NCBI GenBank assembly: GCA_020435205.1
Contig: JAGQZY010000022.1
Coordinates: 1 to 35,854, forward strand
Reading direction: 5' to 3'
DNA length: 35,854 nt
From: Bdellovibrionales bacterium
Lineage (GTDB): Bacteria; Bdellovibrionota; Bdellovibrionia; Bdellovibrionales; JAGQZY01
Shown here: one piece after another, positions 7,978-15,236 of the stretch
How positions within the stretch are numbered: the stretch's first letter is position 1
Layout: each line of letters begins with the position of its first letter
Translations under genes and position numbers: made by a program
The notes under the pieces: model-generated
Seen by the model: the letters and a program-made list of their open reading frames with translations, nothing else
Database searches by the model: none
Told to the model about the DNA's origin: nothing

Positions 7978-9111
7978 ATGAAAAATATGGGTCGACAAAT
8001 TTTAAGTGTAGTTTTATTAGCTTCCATGACTTTGCCTTTCCCAGCAATGGCAGATTCTGGATCAACAGACAAAAGCGGTGATTGTAACAAGTGGCTGCAA
8101 TCGGACTTAGATAAGGCATGTAAAGATAATCCTGCGATGAAAAACGGCCAAAACCAGCTCTCGAATGGAAAGGCTTTTATGAATGGTGGTAGTCAGATGA
8201 AAGACACCACGAAACAAACGACGACAGCGACGCAGCAAGGTGTTGCTGATGTACAAAAAGCCACATCCGAGTGTAAAGAGGCTGCACAAAAATGTGCGAT
8301 GGCCTGTGCTCACTCCATGCCGATCGAACAGGCTCAGCAAAAGGTGAATCAATGTATCGAGAAGAAAGATCAACAGGTAGCAAAGAATGATGGCATTTTG
8401 CAACAGCTCATGCAACTTCTCCAGGCGCTTGCTGGCCTCATGCAACAGCTCAATGGTGGTGGTGAAGACTCTACAGGTGAAGAGCCAAAACTTGCCGATG
8501 CTGCTGATGAAGATATGTGTAAAGAGGGTAACTCTTTGGGCATTGACCCCAAAAACTTGATTCAATGTGCGGGGACTTCTGATCCCATCGCTCGTCGTGG
8601 TGGGTTGAATGGCTCTACGGGTGTCCCAAGCACTGATGGTGGTGCCTACAATTCTTTATTAAATCCTTCTAATGCGGGCGAGCCTGGCGGCACTGATCAG
8701 GGTGTTAAAGCCGCAGGAGCAAATAGTAATAATTCGGGCGCAGGTGGCGCATTAGGTGCCTTTGGTTCGAGTGGTTCTAGTGATGGCTCGGCTTCTAGTG
8801 ATGGTGCTATTCAAAAAGCGAGTGCAGACATTGGCAGTGGATTTGGTGGCGGTGCTGGCGGCGGTTTTGGCAGTTTTGCTGGCGGCGGCGGCGGTCGAAC
8901 GAGTAGCGGTGGTCTTGCCTACGGCAGTAGTTTTTCTGACCCTTCAGCAAAGCCCGGAGCCGGCCTTAACAAGCGATTTGGTCTACCTAATAGCGGTGGT
9001 CGTGGTCCGGCTTCTGTAGGAGATGCCACCAATGGTCCTTTCCAAGATATGTGGGGAGTGATAACGAAAACTTATAAAAAGACTTCAGAGTCTATGTTCC
9101 ATCAGGAATAA
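7978..9111 (+). CDS. Exported glycine-rich, cysteine-containing protein
   Basis: This 377-residue protein has a signal peptide cleaved near AMADSGS. Residues about 30-125 are helical with several cysteines (CKEAAQKCAMACAHS is one cluster). A Gln/Leu-rich amphipathic stretch (LMQLLQALAGLMQQLNGGG) follows. Residues about 200-330 are a Gly/Ser/Ala-rich low-complexity region with runs of GGG. The C-terminal block has GRGPASVGD and DMWGVITKTYKK, which resembles the end of the 7038 protein. The start codon lies 1 base after the upstream stop, so the genes are translationally linked. The last 10 bases overlap the convergent anmK gene. The overall look is of a surface or secreted structural protein. 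No known domain is recognised. Confidence 0.85.
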   Translation: MKNMGRQILSVVLLASMTLPFPAMADSGSTDKSGDCNKWLQSDLDKACKDNPAMKNGQNQLSNGKAFMNGGSQMKDTTKQTTTATQQGVADVQKATSECKEAAQKCAMACAHSMPIEQAQQKVNQCIEKKDQQVAKNDGILQQLMQLLQALAGLMQQLNGGGEDSTGEEPKLADAADEDMCKEGNSLGIDPKNLIQCAGTSDPIARRGGLNGSTGVPSTDGGAYNSLLNPSNAGEPGGTDQGVKAAGANSNNSGAGGALGAFGSSGSSDGSASSDGAIQKASADIGSGFGGGAGGGFGSFAGGGGGRTSSGGLAYGSSFSDPSAKPGAGLNKRFGLPNSGGRGPASVGDATNGPFQDMWGVITKTYKKTSESMFHQE

Positions 9112-10193
9112 ACACTTCCCAGTAAAACCTTCTGTTCTGCCCCAGTAACCTGGGGTAGATGCACTTTTCGATTTAAAAAACGAGCCAAAGCCAAAAAGGC
9201 GATGAGGCTTCCTTCAAAGGCTTGGCTTGGCCATCCAAGCGCTTCGGAATTCAAAATTTCACAATCTGGTAAATGAAAGCCAATGCGTTCCATGAGGTAA
9301 GAGTTTTGTACACCTCCTCCGTAAAAATAAATCACCGGAGGTGTTTGCGGGCAAAGCTTTAAATAGGAGCTGGCAATAGAGGTTGCGGTCAGTTCGCAAA
9401 GCGTGGCCATTTGGTCTTCAAAGCTGAGTTTTTTAAATCCGATTCCTCCAAACTCATTAATGAAAGACAAGTTAAACTCTTCCCGCCCACAGCTCTTAGG
9501 AGGCTTTCTTTTAAAATAGGGGTGTTTTAGCATCGCCCGTACAATTTGAGGGTGGGGAAGACCACGGCTAGCAAAAATCCCATTGCGATCAAAGGCCTTA
9601 TTTTTTTTATTTTGGATCCACAAATCCATTAAAATATTGGCGGGGCCCGTATCAAAAGCCACCACATGGTTTGCGTTAAAGTAGCTAAGATTTGAAATTC
9701 CGCCCAAGTTGTGGAAGGCAAAGTTCTTTAACCCTTCAATCTGCCCCAGTTGTTTTTGGAAAAATGGTGCAAAAGGTGCGCCCTCTCCCCCTTGGGCGAT
9801 ATCTGCAGATCGAAAATCAAAAACCACGGGTCCCACCTGATGCAAAGAGGTTGGACATCCAATTTGCAAAGTGGCTCTTCGGCCCTGGTGGTGAACGGTC
9901 TGTCCATGCAAGCCGATCAGGTCCCACTTCCAATTAGCCGGCAGTTGTTGAATTTGCTTTTCATAGAGTTCGCCAAGGTCATAGTGAAGCAAAGATAAAT
10001 CATAGGTGGTTAATTTGTTATTAGCTGCCGCTAGCAAGCGAGAGCGAAGGTTTTTAGGTATCGACATTTGCTGGTGGCCTAGAAAACGGATCTGTGAAAA
10101 ATCCTCGCGCCCACGAATAAGGCAATAGTCAATAGCATCAATACTCGTCCCATTCATAATTCCAAGGACGTTATAGGTTTTTTTTGTGGGCAT
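9102..10193 (-). CDS. anmK: Anhydro-N-acetylmuramic acid kinase (AnmK)
   Basis: AnmK opens the 1,6-anhydro ring of anhydroMurNAc and phosphorylates it to MurNAc-6-phosphate, in cytoplasmic peptidoglycan recycling. The 363-residue length fits the family. The N-terminal ATP-binding loop is GIMNGTSIDAID, where most members have MSGTSLDGID. IGLHGQTVHH and VAFDTGPANILMD supply the sugar-binding region and the likely catalytic Asp. FYGGGVQNSYLMERI near the C-terminus is also typical. It is the last gene of a three-gene leftward operon, 12 bases after the nucleotidyltransferase gene, and its 3' end overlaps the convergent 7978 gene by 10 bases. In a MurNAc-salvage operon its product would have to be dephosphorylated before AmgK could act, as in Pseudomonas. 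Confidence 0.93.
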   Translation of the reverse strand: MPTKKTYNVLGIMNGTSIDAIDYCLIRGREDFSQIRFLGHQQMSIPKNLRSRLLAAANNKLTTYDLSLLHYDLGELYEKQIQQLPANWKWDLIGLHGQTVHHQGRRATLQIGCPTSLHQVGPVVFDFRSADIAQGGEGAPFAPFFQKQLGQIEGLKNFAFHNLGGISNLSYFNANHVVAFDTGPANILMDLWIQNKKNKAFDRNGIFASRGLPHPQIVRAMLKHPYFKRKPPKSCGREEFNLSFINEFGGIGFKKLSFEDQMATLCELTATSIASSYLKLCPQTPPVIYFYGGGVQNSYLMERIGFHLPDCEILNSEALGWPSQAFEGSLIAFLALARFLNRKVHLPQVTGAEQKVLLGSVYS

Positions 10194-10205
10194 GGGGAAA
10201 ACCTC

Positions 10206-11207
10206 TCAAGGGTTGGCAAAAATAAATTGATCTTTATAGAGCTCGCCACCCTTGAGTTGAGCCCCTTTTTCACAAATTACATTCTTTAACTCTACTTTTG
10301 GACCAATAGAGACATCTTCGTCAATCACCACAGCACCAGACCATTTTAAATCATGGGGTAGATCCATTCCTTTTGGTTTCATTAAAGCATTAGTGCCAAC
10401 CTGGATCACTTCCATGGGATTCAGTTGGTAAAACCTGTGAATAGCCTTTAAATAGGGCGTTTCCTGGTATTGTAAAAGACAAACTCTTGTGGCCTCAATG
10501 AGTTCTTTCCAGTTGCCAGACTCAAACCATTGGCAGTCAGAAATATGGTAGGTCGTGACTTTTTCACCATGGGCGATGGCCTCTTTAAGGATTGGGTAAA
10601 AAATGTGACTTTCGCCTTCAGGTAAAAAATCAAGAATCCGTCGCGAAAAGATTTTATACCCAGTATAGTGGACAGCGGTCCCAGGTGTGGTTTCATCGCC
10701 GACACCAATATCTAAGACCTTTCCGCTATCATCAACCCATAAAGCTCCTTGACCTTTGCGTGAAGCGGGTAAATCACAGGTCAGCAATGTGCATAATGCT
10801 GCATCTGCCGTAAATTGTTCCCTTAAGTGGAGGAGCGCCTGTGCATCTGAGGGGATAAGCAGTTCATCGCCATTTGCGATTAAAAAGGCATCTTCATTTT
10901 TTAAAAATCCTTTAGCGTTTGCAATAGCCCCGCCACTGCCAAGAAGCTCTGCAGTTTCATCTAAAAGCTCATGCTGTTCACAAAATGGAAATAAAGAGCC
11001 AATGTCTTTGAGTAAGCGCTTTGGGAGGTGATGGTAGTTAAATAAAAAATTTTGAAATCCAGCCTGATAGGCTAAATAAAAACCATAATCCACCATAGGA
11101 AGGTTTAGAAATGGTAAGCTAGGCTTAGGAAGGCTGTCAGTAAAGGGCCTCAGGCGAGACCCAACGCCAGCTGTTAACAAAAATGCTGTGGTTATAGGTT
11201 TTCCCAT
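10206..11207 (-). CDS. murU: MurU-like sugar-1-phosphate nucleotidyltransferase
   Basis: This 333-residue protein belongs to the NTP-transferase superfamily. The N-terminal nucleotide-binding signature is LTAGVGSRLRPFTDSLPKP (residues about 12-30), NGDELLI supplies the metal-binding Asp, and FESGNWKELIEA matches the family's C-terminal catalytic-domain motif. Its position between an AmgK-like kinase and anmK suggests it makes UDP-MurNAc from MurNAc-1-phosphate, as MurU does. It is about 100 residues longer than Pseudomonas MurU. The extra C-terminal part (VVIDEDVSIGPKVELKNVI) looks like left-handed beta-helix repeats, as in GDP-mannose-type pyrophosphorylases. The superfamily is certain and the substrate is inferred from context. 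It overlaps the upstream kinase gene by 16 bases. Confidence 0.8.
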   Translation of the reverse strand: MGKPITTAFLLTAGVGSRLRPFTDSLPKPSLPFLNLPMVDYGFYLAYQAGFQNFLFNYHHLPKRLLKDIGSLFPFCEQHELLDETAELLGSGGAIANAKGFLKNEDAFLIANGDELLIPSDAQALLHLREQFTADAALCTLLTCDLPASRKGQGALWVDDSGKVLDIGVGDETTPGTAVHYTGYKIFSRRILDFLPEGESHIFYPILKEAIAHGEKVTTYHISDCQWFESGNWKELIEATRVCLLQYQETPYLKAIHRFYQLNPMEVIQVGTNALMKPKGMDLPHDLKWSGAVVIDEDVSIGPKVELKNVICEKGAQLKGGELYKDQFIFANP

Positions 11208-12199
11208 CGGTCGCGACAGTCCTCGATCATTACCTTCAGTGGTGAATAGTTAGGATGATTTTGTAAGATACTCAAAACTCGTTCTAAGGTTTCAGGAATA
11301 TAATGGAGATAGCGGTCATCATTTCGTAACATTTTAAAACTAGCAAAACTTCCACAAGCCTTGAAACACCTTTGGATGGCTTGGACATCATAAAAATGCA
11401 GAAACTCGTCTTTGCTCATATTAAGATCTTTAAAATAGGGAAAATTATTAATGTAGTAGCCCATCATCTGTTCAACCGAAGATGGACTGAGGTTGACGTA
11501 GGAGTCATAAAATAAGCTCACTAAGTCATAGACTGGTGGGCCCAAGCGGGCATCTTGAAAATCGATTAATACGACCTCGTCGTAACGTATCATAACGTTT
11601 CTTGAGTGAAAGTCCCTATGGCAGATGACCTGGGGACTGGAGTAAAGCTTTTCGCAAATAGAAGTAAAGGTAGTTTCCAGTTGGCCTTTTTGGTTTGCTG
11701 ATAGGTTAATCTGCAATAAACCTTCGAGTAAGTTTTTGCGGGCATAGTTAAGTTCCCACAAAAGTTTTTCTACAGAGAACTCAATGGCAAAGGCTGTACA
11801 ATCCGCTGTTGTATGTGGTTCAAATTGAAGATTGTGAATTTTAATAAGTTCATCTAAGGTTTTCATATAAAAAGGTAGAACCAAGTCTTGTTTTTGGAAT
11901 TCCCAAAAACGACGCTCTAGGGTCAGGTCGCCAAGATCTTCTAGCAAAAAGAGACCCTGTGTCTGATCGAAGCTATAAACTTGGGGGACGCGAATTTGAT
12001 TTGTATTAAAATACTTTTGAACAGAGAGGAAAGGAAATGTCTCAGGCTGTTCAAAGGGGTCCCATTCCATAAGAACCCAGGCCTTGTCCCCAGAAAGAAC
12101 TCGATAGTAACGGCGGCTGGAAGCATCACCGGCCAATGGCAAAACTTTGTAGTCTTCTCTTTTAAGCTCAGTTTTTAAAAAGTTGGCAAAGCAATCCAT
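11192..12199 (-). CDS. amgK: AmgK-like N-acetylmuramate kinase (aminoglycoside phosphotransferase fold)
   Basis: This 335-residue kinase has the aminoglycoside-phosphotransferase fold. The N-terminal loop LAGDASSRRYYRVL closely resembles the GDAS(F)RRYFR hallmark of AmgK. ICHRDFHSRNVMI is the catalytic loop (Asp in HRD, Asn for metal), and LIDFQDA is the second metal-binding Asp motif. AmgK phosphorylates MurNAc and GlcNAc at the anomeric carbon, giving the substrate for MurU. It is the first gene of the leftward amgK-murU-anmK operon. The ATG at 12199 has no strong ribosome-binding site. Another member of the phosphotransferase family is possible, but the loop and neighbours favour AmgK. Confidence 0.85.
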   Translation of the reverse strand: MDCFANFLKTELKREDYKVLPLAGDASSRRYYRVLSGDKAWVLMEWDPFEQPETFPFLSVQKYFNTNQIRVPQVYSFDQTQGLFLLEDLGDLTLERRFWEFQKQDLVLPFYMKTLDELIKIHNLQFEPHTTADCTAFAIEFSVEKLLWELNYARKNLLEGLLQINLSANQKGQLETTFTSICEKLYSSPQVICHRDFHSRNVMIRYDEVVLIDFQDARLGPPVYDLVSLFYDSYVNLSPSSVEQMMGYYINNFPYFKDLNMSKDEFLHFYDVQAIQRCFKACGSFASFKMLRNDDRYLHYIPETLERVLSILQNHPNYSPLKVMIEDCRDRWENL

Positions 12200-12278
12200 A
12201 GGGAAAGTCTAACGGAAATCCACCAGCTTGGCTGCAATTTTAAAAAACGCATCTGGTCGTAAACAGAGTCATGATGAT

Positions 12279-13211
12279 TTAATGAATGCGATCCGATGAT
12301 GGACCCAATGGCAAGAAATAAAGACTCTCTTGCTCTTTGTCTCTATAGCTCCACGGTTTTTCATCTTTGTGGTGAAACAAGAGAAAGTGAGCCTGAGCTC
12401 TTGGCGATACTTTAGTATTGGCCTTATAAAAATTAAATAGGGGCTTGAGCTCCTCAAGTTGTCCTTCAGGAGGATTTTCACTAGTGACGATAACGAAAGG
12501 TTTCTTTCCCGTCACTTTTCTCAGCGCTAAGATGTTTTCATGAAGTCGCTGTTGTTTTGCTAGATCCAGTAGATCTATGTCCGGAATAAAAATGGTGATT
12601 TGCGAGTAACTCATCCAATATTCGCGATCCCGCCAAATAAGATCAGGAATTTCTTTGGCATTAATAAAGGCCCAATTGGAAACCCAATCGTGGACAGAAT
12701 AGGCAATTTGATTAGCTAAAGAAGGTTGCGCTCCACAAATCCAAATAGGTTCCAATGAGGGTTGCCTGCGCAACTGAACATTTTTCTTTTGAATGATCGG
12801 TGCCTCAGGCTTCTTTTTGAACATCAGCAAGTTATTGGGAGCGCTGTGAGCAATATGCAATGCCGTTTCTGTTCTTTCCAGAGTATTACTTTTATCAGTG
12901 AGCTCTAGGTGCTCTGCCATTGTTAGTTGCAGAAAACTAGCCATCTCGCCAAAAACAACAGCATCCTTGTTTTCGACGGGTGATACCACGGCTAAGGCCT
13001 GCAACTCCTGCTTTTGATTAAAAATAGGAAAGGTCACTTGTTTGAGGCTCGTCGAATAGACAAAGGACGAAGTCGTGGGACGCACAAAAGAAGGTTTTAC
13101 CTTCAATTGGTGCGCCCACTGAATACTCAATTGAGTTTCATACCTTCTCACAAAAATAGATCGAATCTGACTAATGACATCGTCCACGGTTCCCATATCC
13201 TCCGCCACCAC
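12279..13211 (-). CDS. Degenerate sigma-54-activator-like protein, probably without ATPase activity
   Basis: This 310-residue cytoplasmic protein is of uncertain family. Residues about 35-110 look like a small sensory (GAF/PAS-type) domain ending in a linker helix. Residues about 165-280 follow the outline of an AAA+ activator domain. IWICGAQPSLANQIAYSV sits where Walker A should be but lacks the G-x4-GK-S/T pattern. ITIFIPDIDLLDLAKQQRL resembles Walker B and the following helix. FVIVTSENP resembles sensor I. There is no GAFTGA loop and no C-terminal helix-turn-helix. The neighbouring upstream gene encodes a true sigma-54 activator. The frame opens with GTG at 13211, and an ATG five codons later (13196) is an alternative start. 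The AAA+ relationship is my own motif reading and needs a profile search. Confidence 0.7.
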   Translation of the reverse strand: MVAEDMGTVDDVISQIRSIFVRRYETQLSIQWAHQLKVKPSFVRPTTSSFVYSTSLKQVTFPIFNQKQELQALAVVSPVENKDAVVFGEMASFLQLTMAEHLELTDKSNTLERTETALHIAHSAPNNLLMFKKKPEAPIIQKKNVQLRRQPSLEPIWICGAQPSLANQIAYSVHDWVSNWAFINAKEIPDLIWRDREYWMSYSQITIFIPDIDLLDLAKQQRLHENILALRKVTGKKPFVIVTSENPPEGQLEELKPLFNFYKANTKVSPRAQAHFLLFHHKDEKPWSYRDKEQESLYFLPLGPSSDRIH

Positions 13212-13214
13212 TTA

Positions 13215-13254
13215 TTACAATTCTTGTGCCGAAAATGGGCGCAAGCCATTGTAA
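13215..13254 (-). promoter_or_regulatory. Long dyad/hairpin just before the start of the 12279-13211 gene
   Basis: The outer arms TTACAAT (13215-13221) and ATTGTAA (13248-13254) pair perfectly. Inner segments CTTG/CAAG and GCC/GGC continue the stem with single mismatches. The structure ends a few bases before the start codon. It could be an operator, an mRNA structure that controls translation, or a weak attenuator. Confidence 0.45.
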
Positions 13255-13377
13255 ATTATACTGAAATTCACTAAAAATGGTGGGGCAAAACGACGAAAAA
13301 ACACCAGTTATTTTATAGATTTATAATTGTGGCCGAAGCGACAAAAGGCATTTTTATCGAAATTACAGGAATGACAA

Positions 13378-13399
13378 AAGGGTGGTCGGGACCACCCTT
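13378..13399 (-). terminator. Rho-independent terminator of the sigma-54 activator gene
   Basis: Read leftward, AAGGGTGGT pairs with ACCACCCTT around a 4-base loop and is followed by TTTTG. It lies about 50 bases past the stop of the activator gene (13452-15014), so that gene and the 12279 gene are likely separate units. Confidence 0.75.
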
Positions 13400-13451
13400 C
13401 AGAGAAAAATTACAGTAGCGACTATAATTTCCACAAGGAATTGTTGGATGA

Positions 13452-15014
13452 TTAATCCATTTTGCGAAGCTTGCGCTTATCAAGGCCGTACTTTTCAACC
13501 TTCATAATAAGACCGGCACGACTGATGCCAAGTTCTTTGGCCAGCTTGGATTTGTTCCAGCCAGTGCGTCGAAGCCCTTCTTTAATCAACTGAAGCTCTA
13601 GATCCTCAATGGCATCTTTTAATTTGCCAGTCACCCGAGTGCCCTGAACTTTCGTTTTTTGGCCACCCTCGATAATTTTAGGTGAAAGCATATCGGCGGT
13701 GATCTTAGTCTCTTCACCACTAAGGACGACAATTCTTTCCATTTCGTTTTGAAGCTCGCGAACGTTACCGGGCCAGTGATAGTCATATAGTTTTTCAAGG
13801 GCACGTTTCGTTAATACTCGCTTACCAATCCCAGCTCTTTTACAAGCCAAGTCAATAAAGAATTCAGCAAGTAACGGAATATCCTCTTTTCTTTCGCGAA
13901 GAGGAGGAACGCGCAGGTTAATAACGTTGAGACGATAGAATAAATCTTCGCGGAAAGCCCCGGACTCAACCATTTCGCGAAGGTTTCGGTTGGTTGCTGC
14001 AACCACGCGAACATCAACTTTGCGACTTTCTAGTGCACCCACCGGGGTAAATGTTCCCTCTTGTAAAACACGGAGGAGCTTCACTTGCATTTGCGGGGAG
14101 GTGTCACCAATCTCATCAAGGAAAAAAGTTCCTTTATCAGCAATTTCAAAAAGACCTTTTTTATCTTTATGGGCTCCGGTAAAAGACCCTTTAACATGTC
14201 CAAAAAGTTCTGATTCAAGAAGATTATCGTTAAAAGCAGAGCAGTTTTGAATAACAAAAGGCTTATTCGATCGCGAGGAATTGTAGTGAATGGATTTTGC
14301 GATGAGTTCCTTACCTGTACCGTTTTCCCCTTGAATAAGTACGGTACTGTCGGCACCTTTAATTTTATCCAAAAGAGCGTACAGACTCTGCATAGCTTTT
14401 GATTTACCAATCATATTATCGTACTTGTATCGACTTCCTAACTCTTTGTTGAGTTCGCGAATGCGCTCCTCACGACTGGTGATCTCAAGGTGCAATGTTA
14501 CGATCTCTCTAGAGACGAGGTCGACAAGATCAATAAAGTGGGCGCGCTCGTTATCGTCTAGAAAGCGAATTTTTGAAACAGAAAAATCAATAGCATCTCG
14601 GGTTTCTCCGAGGGCGCTTAAGCGATCTCGGACCTCATCCAAGCGGTTAGTTTCAGAGGTGTCTTTGATAAAACCCATACCGACGACGGTGCCCATAAAT
14701 TCGCCATCTATGGTGATAGGGAAAATAGCCATATCTAAACCAGAAGTGGACCACTTGCGAATGGCAAACCGGTTATCGGAGTTTCTAAGATCGTTAATTG
14801 AAGCAGAAACCTCTTCAGAAAGAGTTTGGCGAGCGACCTCTTTATTAAGAAATTTGACTACGCAAGGGTTGATTAGATCTGCGCCGGAATCCTTATAGCC
14901 GCGGAGTTCACCCTTCTCATCGGTGAAAACCACGTCGATGTTCCACCAAGAGGAAAGAATCATTTTTAATTTTTTGATCACATGAATATGTTCAAATTCA
15001 TCCCAATTGATCAT
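13452..15014 (-). CDS. Sigma-54-dependent transcriptional activator (NtrC/Fis family)
   Basis: This 520-residue enhancer-binding protein has three parts. The N-terminal sensory region (about 1-190) may be PocR-like, with no phosphoacceptor receiver domain visible. The AAA+ domain has Walker A GENGTGKE, the sigma-54 contact loop GSFTGA (usually GAFTGA), Walker B FFLDEIGD, sensor VVAATNRN and arginine-finger region FREDLFYRLNVI. The C-terminal Fis-type helix-turn-helix includes NKSKLAKELGISRAGLIMKV. The ATG at 15014 is chosen because AAGGAG lies 7 bases upstream. An ATG 33 bases earlier has no such site. It would drive RNA polymerase-sigma-54 promoters elsewhere, since no clear target promoter was found here. 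It is divergent from the ABC exporter gene. Confidence 0.93.
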   Translation of the reverse strand: MINWDEFEHIHVIKKLKMILSSWWNIDVVFTDEKGELRGYKDSGADLINPCVVKFLNKEVARQTLSEEVSASINDLRNSDNRFAIRKWSTSGLDMAIFPITIDGEFMGTVVGMGFIKDTSETNRLDEVRDRLSALGETRDAIDFSVSKIRFLDDNERAHFIDLVDLVSREIVTLHLEITSREERIRELNKELGSRYKYDNMIGKSKAMQSLYALLDKIKGADSTVLIQGENGTGKELIAKSIHYNSSRSNKPFVIQNCSAFNDNLLESELFGHVKGSFTGAHKDKKGLFEIADKGTFFLDEIGDTSPQMQVKLLRVLQEGTFTPVGALESRKVDVRVVAATNRNLREMVESGAFREDLFYRLNVINLRVPPLRERKEDIPLLAEFFIDLACKRAGIGKRVLTKRALEKLYDYHWPGNVRELQNEMERIVVLSGEETKITADMLSPKIIEGGQKTKVQGTRVTGKLKDAIEDLELQLIKEGLRRTGWNKSKLAKELGISRAGLIMKVEKYGLDKRKLRKMD

Positions 15015-15236
15015 CGAAAAACTCCTTGAAGGTATAAAACTGTACACTTACTTATCGTCAAATAAGTCGACAACTTTATAGCTTTGCGAAGAATTTAGTC
15101 ACAGAATCTAAGTCATTGAATTTACTTATAAAAATGTGGCTGCCGTCTAAAGTAAAGTGACCCATTTTGGGAACTGTCAAAAGCACAGTCAAAAACTCGC
15201 TTGATGTTCCTCGGGAATTTTGACAAGTTGTTTGAC

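Noticed and set aside
7631-8119. 162-codon leftward frame opposite the exported-protein operon.
   Set aside because: It lies antisense across the 7038 and 7978 genes, which have signal peptides and good ribosome-binding sites. Its composition is that of a reverse-complement shadow.
8740-8960. Gly-codon-rich repeats considered as a DNA repeat array.
   Set aside because: The repetition follows from Gly/Ser low-complexity coding in the 7978 gene. No unit of fixed length recurs.
13210-13232. Possible sigma-54 promoter (CGGCAC-N5-TTGTA, leftward) before the degenerate-activator gene.
   Set aside because: The invariant GC of the -12 element is GT, and the start would leave almost no leader.
14425-14898. 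157-codon rightward frame opposite the sigma-54 activator.
   Set aside because: It is wholly antisense to a gene with clear AAA+ motifs, and its Ser/Arg-rich composition is typical of a shadow.
15033-15061. Sigma-70-like pair (TTGACG, 17 bases, TTTATA) upstream of the sigma-54 activator gene, leftward.
   Set aside because: The predicted start would fall inside the gene's AAGGAG ribosome-binding site, which makes it unlikely to be the working promoter.
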